Counted from the first letter of the stretch, positions 31,998-41,830 are shown. The stretch: DNA of 64,000 bases from Actinoallomurus soli (GCF_024055715.1 NZ_JAMXMV010000001.1:868001-932000), one strand, 5' to 3'. Notes: generated by a model from the sequence alone, not told the origin. Numbers and translations: made by a program.

Positions 31998-32996
31998 TCA
32001 GGCGAGCTTCTTCGCCTTGATCGCCTTCATCATCAGCGGCCAGGCGGTGTGCATCTCCGGCTGCCACGTCGACCAGTCGTGGTAGCCCTTCTGGTAGATG
32101 TGCGCGGTGACCGGGATGTGCAGCTTGTGGAGCCGGTCGACCATCGCGGTGGTCGTCGCTCCGCAGACGACCTCCTGCAGCTCGACCGCCTCGCCGCCCG
32201 CCGGGTCGTTCTTGCCGGGCAGCCCGGTGAGGCCGCTGGCGAGGTAGAGCCCGGTGCCCTTGAGCTTCGACGCGAGCTCGTACGGGTCGTTGGCCTTCCA
32301 GTTCCTGTCGTCGATGCCCGGGATCCCCCAGATGCGGAACGGGTCGTACTTCTCGCTCGCCTCGAACATCACGAGCGCGGGCACGCCGGTCTGGGTGAGG
32401 TGGAGGACGCCGCTGAGCGAGACGGCGTACTCGAACATCCCCGGGTGCCGCGCGGCGTACTTGACCGCGCCGTACCCGCTGGAGGAGACGCCCATCGTGG
32501 CGCGGCGCGTGCCGGCGTGGTAGTTCCGCTCCATCAGCTGGAGCAGCTCCTTCGTGTGGAAGGTCTCCCACTTCGGGGTGCCGCGCCGGCCGCCGTTCCA
32601 CCAGTCGGTGAACCAGCCCGCCCATCCGGTGTCGGGCATCACGACCATGACGCCGTACGACGCGGAGACCTTCGCGATGTCGGTGCTGCGGGTCCACGAG
32701 ACGTACGTGTCCCGGCCGCCGTGGTAGGCGTACACGACGGGCCAGGACACCTTGGTGGCCCGCTTCCACGTGCGCGGCACCAGGACGCGGACCGGCACCG
32801 AGGCGCCCAGCGCCGGGGAGCGGACGGTCAGGTCGACGGTGCGCGCGTCGATCCAGTGCTCGGCGGTGATCTTCGCGCCGTCGCCGGCGGCGACCCGCTG
32901 CACGGCGCCGTCCGCCGTACCGGACAGGACGCCCACCGAGGCGGTGACCGCCAGGAGGACTCCGGTGAGGCCCCGCGTGAATCCGCCACCGACCAT
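31998..32996 (-). CDS. Secreted esterase-family protein (antigen 85-like fold)
   Basis: The protein of 332 residues starts with a signal peptide (MVGGGFTRGLTGVLLAVTAS...ADGA). Its core has the nucleophile motif GVSSSGYGAVKYA, the WDTGW/GWAGWFTDWWNG region typical of the antigen 85/esterase D family and the catalytic histidine in GYHDWSTWQPEM. Relatives include mycolyltransferases and feruloyl or acyl esterases; in a non-mycolic actinomycete an esterase role is more likely. ATG 32996 has GGGAG upstream. It is preceded by a 155-bp spacer to the universal stress protein gene. Confidence 0.85.
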   Translation of the reverse strand: MVGGGFTRGLTGVLLAVTASVGVLSGTADGAVQRVAAGDGAKITAEHWIDARTVDLTVRSPALGASVPVRVLVPRTWKRATKVSWPVVYAYHGGRDTYVSWTRSTDIAKVSASYGVMVVMPDTGWAGWFTDWWNGGRRGTPKWETFHTKELLQLMERNYHAGTRRATMGVSSSGYGAVKYAARHPGMFEYAVSLSGVLHLTQTGVPALVMFEASEKYDPFRIWGIPGIDDRNWKANDPYELASKLKGTGLYLASGLTGLPGKNDPAGGEAVELQEVVCGATTTAMVDRLHKLHIPVTAHIYQKGYHDWSTWQPEMHTAWPLMMKAIKAKKLA

Positions 32997-33151
32997 GCGC
33001 CGACTCCCGCTTTCCGTGCTCGCGCGACGAGGAGTCATCACCCTTGCGGAAACCGCGGCCCGTTCGCTGCGCGTGTCCGGCACGAAAACGGAGCGGCGAT
33101 TGGCACGGGAGGACTAAAACGGCCCCTCCATGCAGCCGTGCGGACGGTCCG

Positions 33152-33646
33152 TCACGGCGTGATCGCGAGGTGGACGGAGTACTCCCGTGCCCGGGCGAGC
33201 CGGCGCGCCGGACAGCGGTGGAACAGCCGGGCCCATCGGCCGGTGCGCGGCGACTGCCCGACGAACAGCGCGTCGCCGTGCCGGGTCATCGTGACCTCAC
33301 GCAGGATCTTGTCGGGACGGCCCATGACGACCTGGAACTCCCACGGACAGGGGAGCGGATCCAGGATCTGAACGCAGTCCAGCCAGGCCTGCATCTCGAT
33401 GAGGTCCCGGCAGTCCCGGCTGGCCAGCGCGGCGCCGGGGGCGACGAGCGCGGCCATCTCGCCGATGCTCGGCTGGCAGCGCACGTGCACACACAGGATC
33501 CGCGCGTCGGCCTGGCCCGCCTCGTCGGCCGCCTGGCACAGCGCGGCCCGGCCGGAGTCGGATCCGTCCACGCCCACGACGTACAGCGGTCTGTGCCGCG
33601 CGTCCCGCTCGGCGCCGTCGGGGCTGGAAATGAATGACTCGTCCAT
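33152..33646 (-). CDS. Universal stress protein-like
   Basis: This 164-residue UspA-fold protein has LYVVGVDGSDSGRAAL at the first strand and VVMGRPDKILREVTMTRHGDALFVGQS with the glycine-rich nucleotide-binding loop reduced (GQSPRTGRWARLFH instead of G2xG9GS), so ATP binding is uncertain. ATG 33646 is used; the in-frame GTG at 33664 overlaps its ribosome site. It is divergent from the marR gene, with a 43-bp spacer that holds the promoters of both. Confidence 0.8.
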   Translation of the reverse strand: MDESFISSPDGAERDARHRPLYVVGVDGSDSGRAALCQAADEAGQADARILCVHVRCQPSIGEMAALVAPGAALASRDCRDLIEMQAWLDCVQILDPLPCPWEFQVVMGRPDKILREVTMTRHGDALFVGQSPRTGRWARLFHRCPARRLARAREYSVHLAITP

Positions 33647-33673
33647 GGTGGCCCGTCTCCTCACTCAGACTCC

Positions 33674-33685
33674 ATAGTACGCTAT
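33674..33685. promoter_or_regulatory. Small inverted repeat / -10 region before marR
   Basis: ATAGTACGCTAT carries perfect ATAG/CTAT arms and the -10-like TAGTAC, ending 4 bp before the marR ATG at 33690. A leaderless transcript with an autoregulatory site is plausible. Confidence 0.4.
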
Positions 33686-33689
33686 ATAC

Positions 33690-34166
33690 ATGACGGACCG
33701 GGGTCCTGTAACGACCGGAAGTGACGAAAAGGCCGACCTTTTCGAAGCCTTCGTGGATGCGGTGCTGGACCTCCTCCGCGCGGCCCGGCGTACGGGCGGC
33801 GCGGCCAACATGGTCCAGGGGGACGCCATCTCGGTGCCGCAGCTGGTCGTCCTGGGGGCGATCGACGTCGCGGGGGACCGCGGGATCTCGGCGGTGGCGG
33901 AGCGGGCGGGGCTGGCTCAGCCCACCGTGACCCGCGCCCTGGCCGCGCTGGAGCGCCGGGGAATGGTCGAACGTACGCCGCACGCCAGCGACGGGCGGAG
34001 CAGGTGCGTCGCGCTGACCGCCGCGGGCCGGGCCGTGCTCGAGGAGAAGAGGCAGGAGATCGTCGGCCGGTTCGCCGAGCTCTGGGCGGACCTGTCGGCC
34101 GGCGAACGCGACCACGCCGTGTCCCTCGTCCGCCGCCTGTCCGCCATCACCGACCGGCTCGTCTGA
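33690..34166 (+). CDS. MarR family transcriptional regulator
   Basis: The protein of 158 residues has the MarR wHTH fold: VPQLVVLGAIDVAGDRGISA, recognition helix AGLAQPTVTRALAALERRGMV, wing HASDGRSRCVALTAAGR, and a C-terminal dimerisation helix. It faces the universal stress protein gene across 43 bp and probably represses that gene or the MscS gene behind it. Start ATG 33690 lies right after a -10-like box, suggesting a leaderless mRNA. Confidence 0.88.
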   Translation: MTDRGPVTTGSDEKADLFEAFVDAVLDLLRAARRTGGAANMVQGDAISVPQLVVLGAIDVAGDRGISAVAERAGLAQPTVTRALAALERRGMVERTPHASDGRSRCVALTAAGRAVLEEKRQEIVGRFAELWADLSAGERDHAVSLVRRLSAITDRLV

Positions 34167-34254
34167 ACCGGCTCACCCGAACCGGCAGGCTCGTCCGAAC
34201 CGGGCGGGCTCCAGCCGGCCGGGTCGTCCGAACCGAGTGGCTGGTCGGAACCGG
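34157..34254. repeat. Degenerate repeats of the marR 3' end
   Basis: The gene's last bases, CTCGTCTGAACCGG, are repeated with variations as CTCACCCGAACCGG, CTCGTCCGAACCGG, GTCGTCCGAACCGA and GGTCGGAACCGG through the spacer to the MscS gene. Only the first copy keeps the stop codon. Confidence 0.7.
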
Positions 34255-34267
34255 CCGGCCGACGCCG

Positions 34268-35296
34268 TCAGCGGGGCTGGGCCGCGCTCGCGAGGAGGAT
34301 GCCGCCCTGGGGGAACGGAAGGTCGATCCCCTCGTCGCGGAACCTCCGATGCAGCCGCTTGATGAACTCGTGGACCACGACGTACTGGTCGGTGAACTCC
34401 CGGGTACGGAGGTTGACCGAGAAGCCGACGCTCGTCTCGCCCAGCGTGTTGAACCGGACCGAGGGCTCGTAATCGCTGACGCCGCCGTCGACGGTGGCCA
34501 TCACCTCCTGGGCCACGTCGAGGGTCACCTTCTCCACGTGATCCAGGTCGCTGTGGTAACCGATGACGACCTTGACGGAGATCGACATGTCCTGCGCCGG
34601 CCGGTGGAAGTTCGTCACGATGGCGTCGGCGAAGCGGGAGTTCGGCACGACCACCAGGTTGTCGGGGAGCTGGCGGATGGTGGTGTTCCGCCAGTTGATG
34701 TCGACGATGTAGCCCTCCTGGCCGCTGTCCAGCCGTACGAAGTCGCCCGGCTGCACCTTCCTCGACGCCAGGATGTGCACTCCGGCGAACAGGTTGGCCA
34801 GTGTGTCCTGCAGCGCCAGCGCGACCGCCAGGCCGCCCACGCCGAGGGCGGTCAGCAACGGGGTGATCGAGACGCCGAGGCTCTGCAGGAGGATGAGCGC
34901 GCCGATCCCGACGACCACGACCCGGACGATGTTGACGAAGATCGTCGCGGACTGCGCGACGCCCGACCGGGCCAGCGCGATCGAGGAGACGACCCCTGCG
35001 GCGAAGCGGGCGATCGCGATCGAGATGGTCAGGATGAGGACCGCCACGAGGGTGCGGCCCGTCATCGTCCGGATGCCCGGCTTGAGGTGCAGTGTCAGCA
35101 CCGAGATCCACAGGCCGAGGACGGTGCACGGCACCACCGCGAGGTCGCGCAGCAGCCTGACGAACAGGTCGTCCCAGGCCCACCGGGTGTTGCCCGCGCG
35201 GTGCGCGAGCCGGGCGAGGAGCGCGCGCAGGCCGATTCCCGTTCCCGCCGCGGCGACGGTCACGGCCACGGCCACCACGAGTCGCTGCCAGTGCAC
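34268..35296 (-). CDS. MscS-type mechanosensitive channel
   Basis: This 342-residue membrane protein has four predicted transmembrane helices, a glycine/alanine-rich pore helix (TALGVGGLAVALALQDTLANLFAGV) and the MscS beta-domain phrase VQPGDFVRLDSGQEGYIVDINWRNTTIR. It should open under membrane tension to release solutes on hypo-osmotic shock. I start it at GTG 35296 because GGAGGA lies eight bases upstream; ATG 35377 has no ribosome site. The neighbouring GH13 gene suggests osmotic or carbon stress. Confidence 0.9.
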   Translation of the reverse strand: MHWQRLVVAVAVTVAAAGTGIGLRALLARLAHRAGNTRWAWDDLFVRLLRDLAVVPCTVLGLWISVLTLHLKPGIRTMTGRTLVAVLILTISIAIARFAAGVVSSIALARSGVAQSATIFVNIVRVVVVGIGALILLQSLGVSITPLLTALGVGGLAVALALQDTLANLFAGVHILASRKVQPGDFVRLDSGQEGYIVDINWRNTTIRQLPDNLVVVPNSRFADAIVTNFHRPAQDMSISVKVVIGYHSDLDHVEKVTLDVAQEVMATVDGGVSDYEPSVRFNTLGETSVGFSVNLRTREFTDQYVVVHEFIKRLHRRFRDEGIDLPFPQGGILLASAAQPR

Positions 35297-35395
35297 GTTC
35301 GAGTTCCTCCACTTTCGTCGGGATTGAGCCGGCCGGGGGCCGCGAATCAGCGAGCGTAGCCAGCTCGCCACCGTCATGCGGTGCTATGAGGCGGT

Positions 35396-35433
35396 TTCCG
35401 GTGAAAAGCCTGGTAGACGGCTTTTCACCGGAA
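35396..35433. promoter_or_regulatory. 15-bp perfect inverted repeat
   Basis: TTCCGGTGAAAAGCC and GGCTTTTCACCGGAA are perfectly complementary arms separated by TGGTAGAC. It lies 100 bp from the mscS start and 181 bp from the GH13 start. It could be a large operator, or a hairpin acting as terminator or leader element in either direction. Confidence 0.65.
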
Positions 35434-35544
35434 TGTCGCACATGGGTGATCACGCGCCGCTCATCTCCGTGCTCACCTGCCGGTTGGCCGAGTGCGGCCA
35501 AGATCGTTACTGGCCGGTTGACCTGGTGGGGTTCCACGATGCGG

Positions 35545-35567
35545 ACGGGCCTGCGGACCAGGCCCGT
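35545..35567 (+). terminator. Leader hairpin before GH13 gene
   Basis: ACGGGCCTG and CAGGCCCGT are perfect 9-bp arms with loop CGGAC, followed by TTCG, 46 bp before the GH13 ATG. Its position inside a likely 5' leader suggests an attenuator or a processing hairpin. Confidence 0.45.
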
Positions 35568-35613
35568 TTCGTGGTCACGTGCACTGCGGGTAAAGCAGGG
35601 TAAAGAGCCGCCC

Positions 35614-37245
35614 ATGACGGACAAGGCGACCAGTGACCTGTGGTGGAAGAACGCGGTCGTGTACTGCGTGGACGTGGCGACCTGGCTGGACACCGACGAC
35701 GACGGCGTCGGCGACCTGTCCGGCCTGACCAGACGGCTGGACTACCTCAGCGGCCTCGGCGTCAACTGCCTGTGGCTGATGCCCTTCTACCCCTCGCCGC
35801 TGCGCGACGACGGGTACGACATCACCGACTACTACGCGGTCGACCAGCGGTTCGGCAGTCTCGGCGACTTCGTGGAGATGCTCCGCACCGCCGACGACCT
35901 CGGCATCCGGGTGCTGGTCGACCTCGTGCTGAACCACACGAGCAACGAGCACCGCTGGTTCCGGGACCGGCCCGACTACTACGTCTGGAGCGACCACCCC
36001 CGCAAGGAGCCCAGCGAGGTCGCCTTCCCCGGCGAGCAGGACGGCACCTGGTCCTACGACGAGGCCAGAGGCCAGTGGTACATGCACCGGTACTACGACT
36101 TTATGCCGGACCTGGACATCACCAAGCCCGAGGTCCGCGATGAGATGAACAAGATCCTCGGCTTCTGGCTGGAGCTGGGCATCTCCGGCTTCCGGGTCGA
36201 CTCGCTGCCGTTCATGATCGAGACGGTCGGCACCGACTGCCGGGACAACCCGGTCACCTTCCTGCGGTCGATGGTCGAGTTCCTCGAACGGCGGCGCGGC
36301 GACGCCATCTTCCTCGGCGAGGCGAACGTCTCCCCGGAGGAACAGCAGCGCTACTTCGGCCTCGACGGCGGCGAGGGCGTGCAGATGCTGTTCGACTTCC
36401 GCGGCTGCGCGGCCCAGTGGCTGTCGCACGCCCGCGGCGACGCGACACCGCTCGCCGAGGCGCTGCGGAACCGGCCGCCGCATCCGGTCGGCGGCCAGTT
36501 CGCCAACTTCTGCCGCCACCACGACGAGCTGAACCTCGGCCTGCTCAGCGAGTCCGAACGCGACGAGGTCTTCGCCGCCTTCGCCCCCGAGGAGACCCAC
36601 CGCGTGTACGGGCGCGGCATCCGGCGGCGGCTCGCGCCCATGCTCGGTAACGACCCCCGCCGGATCCGCCTCGTCCTCGCGCTCACCCTCGCGCTGCCCG
36701 GCACGCCGGTCATCCTGTACGGCGACGAGATCGGCATGGGGGAGGACCTGTCCCTGCGCGGCCGGCTCGCCGTCCGTACCCCCATGCAGTGGTCCGCCCG
36801 CCCCAACGGCGGCTTCTCGCGGGCGAAGGAGGTCTACCGCCCGGTCCTCGCCGACGGCGAGTACGGCTTCCGCGAGGTGAACGTCATCGGCCAGCGCCAG
36901 GACCCCGACTCCCTCTGCTCGTGGACGAGCCGCGCGATCCGCGTCCGCCGCGAGTGCCCCGAGTTCGGCTGGGGAGAGTGGGAGATCCTGGACGTCGGCG
37001 ACACGCGCGTGCTCGGCCTCGCGTACCGGTGGCGGGACGGCCGCGTCGTGACCCTGCACAACGTCTCCGCCGACCCGGTGCGCGTCAAGCTGCCCGACGA
37101 CCTGGACCTGACCGGCGTGGAGCAGGTCCGCCAGATCTTCGGTGACGCGCCGGCGAACGAGCTCGGCCGGGAGATCGAGCTGGCCGGCTACGGCTACCGC
37201 TGGCTCCGCCTCATCGACGACGAGGCGACCACCGCCATCATCTGA
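35614..37245 (+). CDS. GH13 trehalose-synthase/alpha-amylase-like enzyme
   Basis: This 543-residue protein is a GH13 (TreS/oligo-1,6-glucosidase-like) enzyme: WWKNAVVYCVDVATWLDTDD at the N-terminus, DLVLNHTS, nucleophile Asp in GFRVDSLP, acid/base Glu in FLGEANVSP and the third acid in FCRHHDELNL; the C-terminal beta domain is present. TreS converts maltose to trehalose and links to osmoprotection; some relatives are simple alpha-glucosidases. ATG 35614 fits the family N-terminus. The MscS gene lies divergently, supporting an osmotic-stress theme. Its stop is 5 bp from the kynU stop. Confidence 0.85.
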   Translation: MTDKATSDLWWKNAVVYCVDVATWLDTDDDGVGDLSGLTRRLDYLSGLGVNCLWLMPFYPSPLRDDGYDITDYYAVDQRFGSLGDFVEMLRTADDLGIRVLVDLVLNHTSNEHRWFRDRPDYYVWSDHPRKEPSEVAFPGEQDGTWSYDEARGQWYMHRYYDFMPDLDITKPEVRDEMNKILGFWLELGISGFRVDSLPFMIETVGTDCRDNPVTFLRSMVEFLERRRGDAIFLGEANVSPEEQQRYFGLDGGEGVQMLFDFRGCAAQWLSHARGDATPLAEALRNRPPHPVGGQFANFCRHHDELNLGLLSESERDEVFAAFAPEETHRVYGRGIRRRLAPMLGNDPRRIRLVLALTLALPGTPVILYGDEIGMGEDLSLRGRLAVRTPMQWSARPNGGFSRAKEVYRPVLADGEYGFREVNVIGQRQDPDSLCSWTSRAIRVRRECPEFGWGEWEILDVGDTRVLGLAYRWRDGRVVTLHNVSADPVRVKLPDDLDLTGVEQVRQIFGDAPANELGREIELAGYGYRWLRLIDDEATTAII

Positions 37246-37250
37246 GACTC

Positions 37251-38426
37251 TCAGCCGAGGACGTCCGCCAGGGTACGGGCGGCGTGGAGGGCGTCGGCGT
37301 GGCTGACGTACAGCGGGGCGAGGCCGAAGCGGAGGACGTCGGGGGCGCGGAAGTCGCCGATGACCTCACGGGCGATCAGCTCCGCCATGACCGCCTCGGC
37401 GCCGGGGTGGCGAAGGGACACCTGGTGGCCGCGCCGCTCGTCCCGTGGGGTCAGCACCTCGACCGTGCCCGGCGGCAGGAGCTCGGTCACGCACGCGACG
37501 AAGAAGTCGGTCAGCGACAGGCCCTTGGCGCGCACGTCGGCCAGGTCGACGCCGTCCCACACCTCCAGGGCGGCCTCCAGGGCCAGCAGGGACAGGATGT
37601 CCGGAGTGCCGCAGCGGCCCCGCTCGATCCCGTCGGCGGGGACGTAGTCCGGGGCCATGGCGAACGGCTCCCGGTGGCCGCTCCAGCCCGACAGCGGCTG
37701 GTCGAAGGCCTCCTGTAGGTCACGCCGCACGTACAGGAAGGCGGGTGCGCCCGGTCCGCCGTTCAGGAACTTGTAGGTGCAGCCGACCGCGAGGTCGACG
37801 TCGAGGGCGTCCAGAGCCAGCGGGAGCACGCCGACGCTGTGGCACAGGTCCCACACGACGCGCGCGCCGGCCGCGTGCACGCGCGCGGTCACGGCGGCCA
37901 TGTCGTGCAGCCGGCCCGTGCGGTAGTCCACGTGGTTGGCCAGCACCACGGCGGTCCGCTCGCCGAGCACCGCCGGAAGGTCGTCGAGGTCCGCGGTCCG
38001 CAGCACCCGGCCGGTCAGTTCGGCGACCGACGTCGCGATGTACCCGTCCGTGGGGAACGTCGCGGCGTCGACGACGATCTCGGGCCGGCCCGGCGCGAGC
38101 CGGACGGCGCCGGCCAGCGCCTTGAAGACGTTGACGCTGGTCGAGTCGGCGACCACGACCTGGCCGGGCGCGGCGCCGAGCAGCGGCGCGATCCGCTCGC
38201 CCACCCGCCGGGGCGCCTCCCACCAGCCCTCCGACCAGGACCGGATGAGCCGGCCGCCCCACTGCTCGCGGACCACCCGCTGCATCCGGTCGGCGACGCG
38301 CCGGGGCGGGGCGCCGAGGGAGTTGCCGTCGAGGTAGACGGTGCCGGGCGGAAGGTCGAACTCCGCGCGCAGGCGCGCGAGGGGATCCTCGGCGTCGAGC
38401 TCGGCGGCGCGTGCGGTCAGGTCCAT
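37251..38426 (-). CDS. kynU: Kynureninase
   Basis: This 391-residue fold-type I PLP enzyme has YLDGNSLGAPP at the N-terminus, WDLCHSVGVLPL (PLP-binding Asp) and GCTYKFLNGGPGAPAF with the PLP lysine, all kynureninase signatures. It cleaves kynurenine to anthranilate and alanine. It follows kynA by 12 bp and is transcribed with it. Anthranilate may feed catabolism, tryptophan salvage, or natural product synthesis; nothing near by decides this. ATG 38426. Confidence 0.95.
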   Translation of the reverse strand: MDLTARAAELDAEDPLARLRAEFDLPPGTVYLDGNSLGAPPRRVADRMQRVVREQWGGRLIRSWSEGWWEAPRRVGERIAPLLGAAPGQVVVADSTSVNVFKALAGAVRLAPGRPEIVVDAATFPTDGYIATSVAELTGRVLRTADLDDLPAVLGERTAVVLANHVDYRTGRLHDMAAVTARVHAAGARVVWDLCHSVGVLPLALDALDVDLAVGCTYKFLNGGPGAPAFLYVRRDLQEAFDQPLSGWSGHREPFAMAPDYVPADGIERGRCGTPDILSLLALEAALEVWDGVDLADVRAKGLSLTDFFVACVTELLPPGTVEVLTPRDERRGHQVSLRHPGAEAVMAELIAREVIGDFRAPDVLRFGLAPLYVSHADALHAARTLADVLG

Positions 38427-38438
38427 GAACGTGATCCT

Positions 38439-39287
38439 TCAGACGTGGGAACGGGCGGTCCACAGCTCCGGGAACAGGTCCCGGCGGGCGCGCTTCTCCA
38501 GCCAGGACACCCCGGCCGAGCCTCCGGTCCCGGTCTTGGCGCCCATCGCGCGGCGCGTGGCCATCAGGTGGTCGTGCCGCCAGCCGGTGAACTCCTCGGC
38601 GACGTCGGTCAGCGCCTCGCCGAGCCGCAGCAGCTCGCCCTCGTCGGTCGCGTAGATCTTCGCCCAGACGTCCTCGACGGCGGGGGAGGGGGCGTACGGG
38701 CGGGTGAGGTCGCGGTTCAGCACGTCGTCCGGTACGGCGTGCCCGCGTCGCGCCAGCAGCGCGAGCGCCGCGTCGTACACGCCGGGCTCGGTCAGCGCCC
38801 GTGACAGCTCGGCGTGCTGGGCGGGCACCGACCGGTGGGGGACGAGCATCGACGCGGACTTCTCGCCGAGCAGGAACTCCACCTGCCGGTACGCCGCCGA
38901 CTGGAAGCCGGAGCCCTCGCCGAGCGCGTCGCGGAAGGCGTTGAACTCCCGTGGCGTCATCCGCGCGATCGGCAGCCAGGCGGCCCGCAGCGCCTTGACG
39001 TGGAGAACACAGCGGTGCAGCGCGGTCGTGGCCGCGCGGACGTCGTCGCCGGCCAGCCGGTCCCGTGCGTACGTCAGGTCGAAGGCCAGCAGGCCGAAGT
39101 ACAGCTCCATGACCTGGGTGACCACGAGGAAGGACCGCTCCAGCGGCTCGTCGGTGACCGGCCGCTGAAGGTCGTGCAGCGTGGCGGCGTGGACGTAGTC
39201 CTCGTACGGCGTGGTGCCGCCGAAGTCGAGCCTGGGCTCGTCGGCGGAGTGCAGGACAGGGCAGCCGGACAGTGCATCGGCCGTCAC
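38439..39287 (-). CDS. kynA: Tryptophan 2,3-dioxygenase
   Basis: This 282-residue protein has the TDO patterns GGTTPYEDYVHAATLHDLQ, FLVVTQVMELYFG (substrate-binding and distal-pocket residues) and GWRHDHLMATRRAMG with the haem-ligand histidine. It opens the indole ring of L-tryptophan to N-formylkynurenine. The kynB formamidase needed between TDO and kynureninase is absent here and must lie elsewhere. An Lrp-type regulator is encoded divergently with a 133-bp spacer, probably controlling this operon in response to tryptophan or kynurenine. Confidence 0.95.
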   Translation of the reverse strand: MTADALSGCPVLHSADEPRLDFGGTTPYEDYVHAATLHDLQRPVTDEPLERSFLVVTQVMELYFGLLAFDLTYARDRLAGDDVRAATTALHRCVLHVKALRAAWLPIARMTPREFNAFRDALGEGSGFQSAAYRQVEFLLGEKSASMLVPHRSVPAQHAELSRALTEPGVYDAALALLARRGHAVPDDVLNRDLTRPYAPSPAVEDVWAKIYATDEGELLRLGEALTDVAEEFTGWRHDHLMATRRAMGAKTGTGGSAGVSWLEKRARRDLFPELWTARSHV

Positions 39288-39420
39288 CTCGGACCTCCTT
39301 CGTCACTCGGGGCACTGACCATTGTGTGCAGGACGATTCAGACATCAAAGGGGCGACGGGAGGCACAGCACCCCTGTTTTCTTACGAATGCGAGCGGATC
39401 CGGGGTTTAGGCTTACGAGC

Positions 39421-39879
39421 ATGAAACCGGACCTCGACGCGGTGGACTGGGCTCTCCTCGGGGCGCTGCAGGAGGACGCCCGGCTGTCGTACAACGAGCT
39501 CGCCCGCAGGGTGCACCTGTCCGCGCCGACGGTCGCCCAGCGGGTCCGCCGGCTGGAGGAGGCCGGGGTGATCACCGGCTATCACGCTCGCGTCGACCCG
39601 GCGGCGGCCGGGTTCCCCGTCGTCGCCCAGGTCCGGATGAAGTGCTACGGCGCCCGCTGCATCACCGTGCACCCCGAGCTGCTCGACGACATCCCCGAGG
39701 TACTCCAGGTGTCGCGGCTCACCGGAGACGTCTGCTCCATGGTCCTGATCGCCACCACCTCGGTCGCCGAGCTCGAGCGCATCCTGGTGCGCCTCGCCTC
39801 GCACGGCGAGACGAGCTCGGCGATGGTCCTGTCCACGCCGATCGCCTGGCGGCCCCTCACACCGCCATCGCATCTCTGA
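39421..39879 (+). CDS. Lrp/AsnC-family regulator, likely of the kyn operon
   Basis: The protein of 152 residues has an N-terminal HTH (DWALLGALQEDARLSYNELARRVHLSAPTVAQRVRRLEEAG in parts) and a C-terminal RAM ligand-binding domain (VAQVRMKCYGARC ... VLQVSRLTGDVCSMVLI). AsnC proteins beside kynurenine genes (KynR in other bacteria) respond to kynurenine or tryptophan. ATG 39421 is used; an upstream extension to 39322 would be poorly conserved and would overlap the promoter region. Confidence 0.88.
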   Translation: MKPDLDAVDWALLGALQEDARLSYNELARRVHLSAPTVAQRVRRLEEAGVITGYHARVDPAAAGFPVVAQVRMKCYGARCITVHPELLDDIPEVLQVSRLTGDVCSMVLIATTSVAELERILVRLASHGETSSAMVLSTPIAWRPLTPPSHL

Positions 39880-39885
39880 CCTGCG

Positions 39886-39910
39886 GTTTCCCTCCCCTGA
39901 AGAGGGGTAG
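39886..39910 (+). promoter_or_regulatory. Stress-sigma-like promoter before DUF3072 gene
   Basis: GTTT (39886-39889) and GGGTAG (39905-39910) are separated by 15 bp, matching the GNNT-N14-16-GGGTA(C/T) pattern described for SigB-type promoters in actinomycetes. Start of transcription would fall near 39917. The same arrangement precedes the gas vesicle operon. Confidence 0.6.
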
Positions 39911-39912
39911 TC

Positions 39913-39932
39913 CATCGAACCTGAGTTCGATG
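39913..39932. promoter_or_regulatory. Inverted repeat at the DUF3072 transcript start
   Basis: CATCGAAC and GTTCGATG are perfect arms around CTGA, between the GGGTAG box and the ribosome site. It could be an operator or the 5' hairpin of the transcript. Confidence 0.5.
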
Positions 39933-39947
39933 ACCGGAGGAGGGGAC

Positions 39948-40145
39948 ATGACCGAACGGCCCGTGGAGAAGGACCCCGAGGACTGGACGACGGGTGACGA
40001 GCCGATGACCGGACCGCAGGAGTCCTACCTGCGCACCCTCGCCCGTGAGGCGGGCGAGGACGTGCCGGAGAACCTGTCCAAGGCGCAGGCGTCCGAGCTG
40101 ATCGACGAGCTGCAGGGCCGCAGCAAGCGCCTGCGAGGTGGCTGA
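39948..40145 (+). CDS. DUF3072 small protein
   Basis: A 65-residue soluble protein: MTERPVEKDPEDWTTGDEPM then TGPQESYLRTLAREAGEDVP and a helical end KAQASELIDELQG. The DUF3072 signature is W-TGDEPMTGPQ-SYL-TLA-EAG-----LTKA-AS--I--LQ. Members are stress-associated small proteins of unknown activity. ATG 39948 has GGAGGAGGGG just before it. The sigma-B-like promoter upstream supports a general stress role. Confidence 0.88.
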   Translation: MTERPVEKDPEDWTTGDEPMTGPQESYLRTLAREAGEDVPENLSKAQASELIDELQGRSKRLRGG

Positions 40146-40201
40146 CCGGCACGCCTGCGCGACCGGTGACCGGGCCGCCTGAGTCCGTCGAGGCGCGGCC
40201 G

Positions 40202-41830
<1,629 letters not shown>

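Larger units (their letters stand above)
35297..35613. promoter_or_regulatory. Gene-free 317-bp region before the GH13 gene
   Basis: Two strong stem-loops lie here (35396-35433 and 35545-35567), followed by two copies of GGGTAAAG (35588, 35598) close to the GH13 start. A 75-codon reading frame (35376-35603) crosses both repeats and has no homologue I recognise, so I do not call it a gene. The region probably carries the divergent promoters and a structured leader. Confidence 0.5.

Noticed and set aside
35566-35593. GTTT...GGGTAA as a stress promoter for the GH13 gene
   Set aside because: The spacing is 18 bp, outside the 14-16 bp range of the promoter class.
35376-35603. 75-codon frame before the GH13 gene
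   Set aside because: It crosses both inverted repeats, has no ribosome site and matches no family I know; the region is better explained as regulatory leader.
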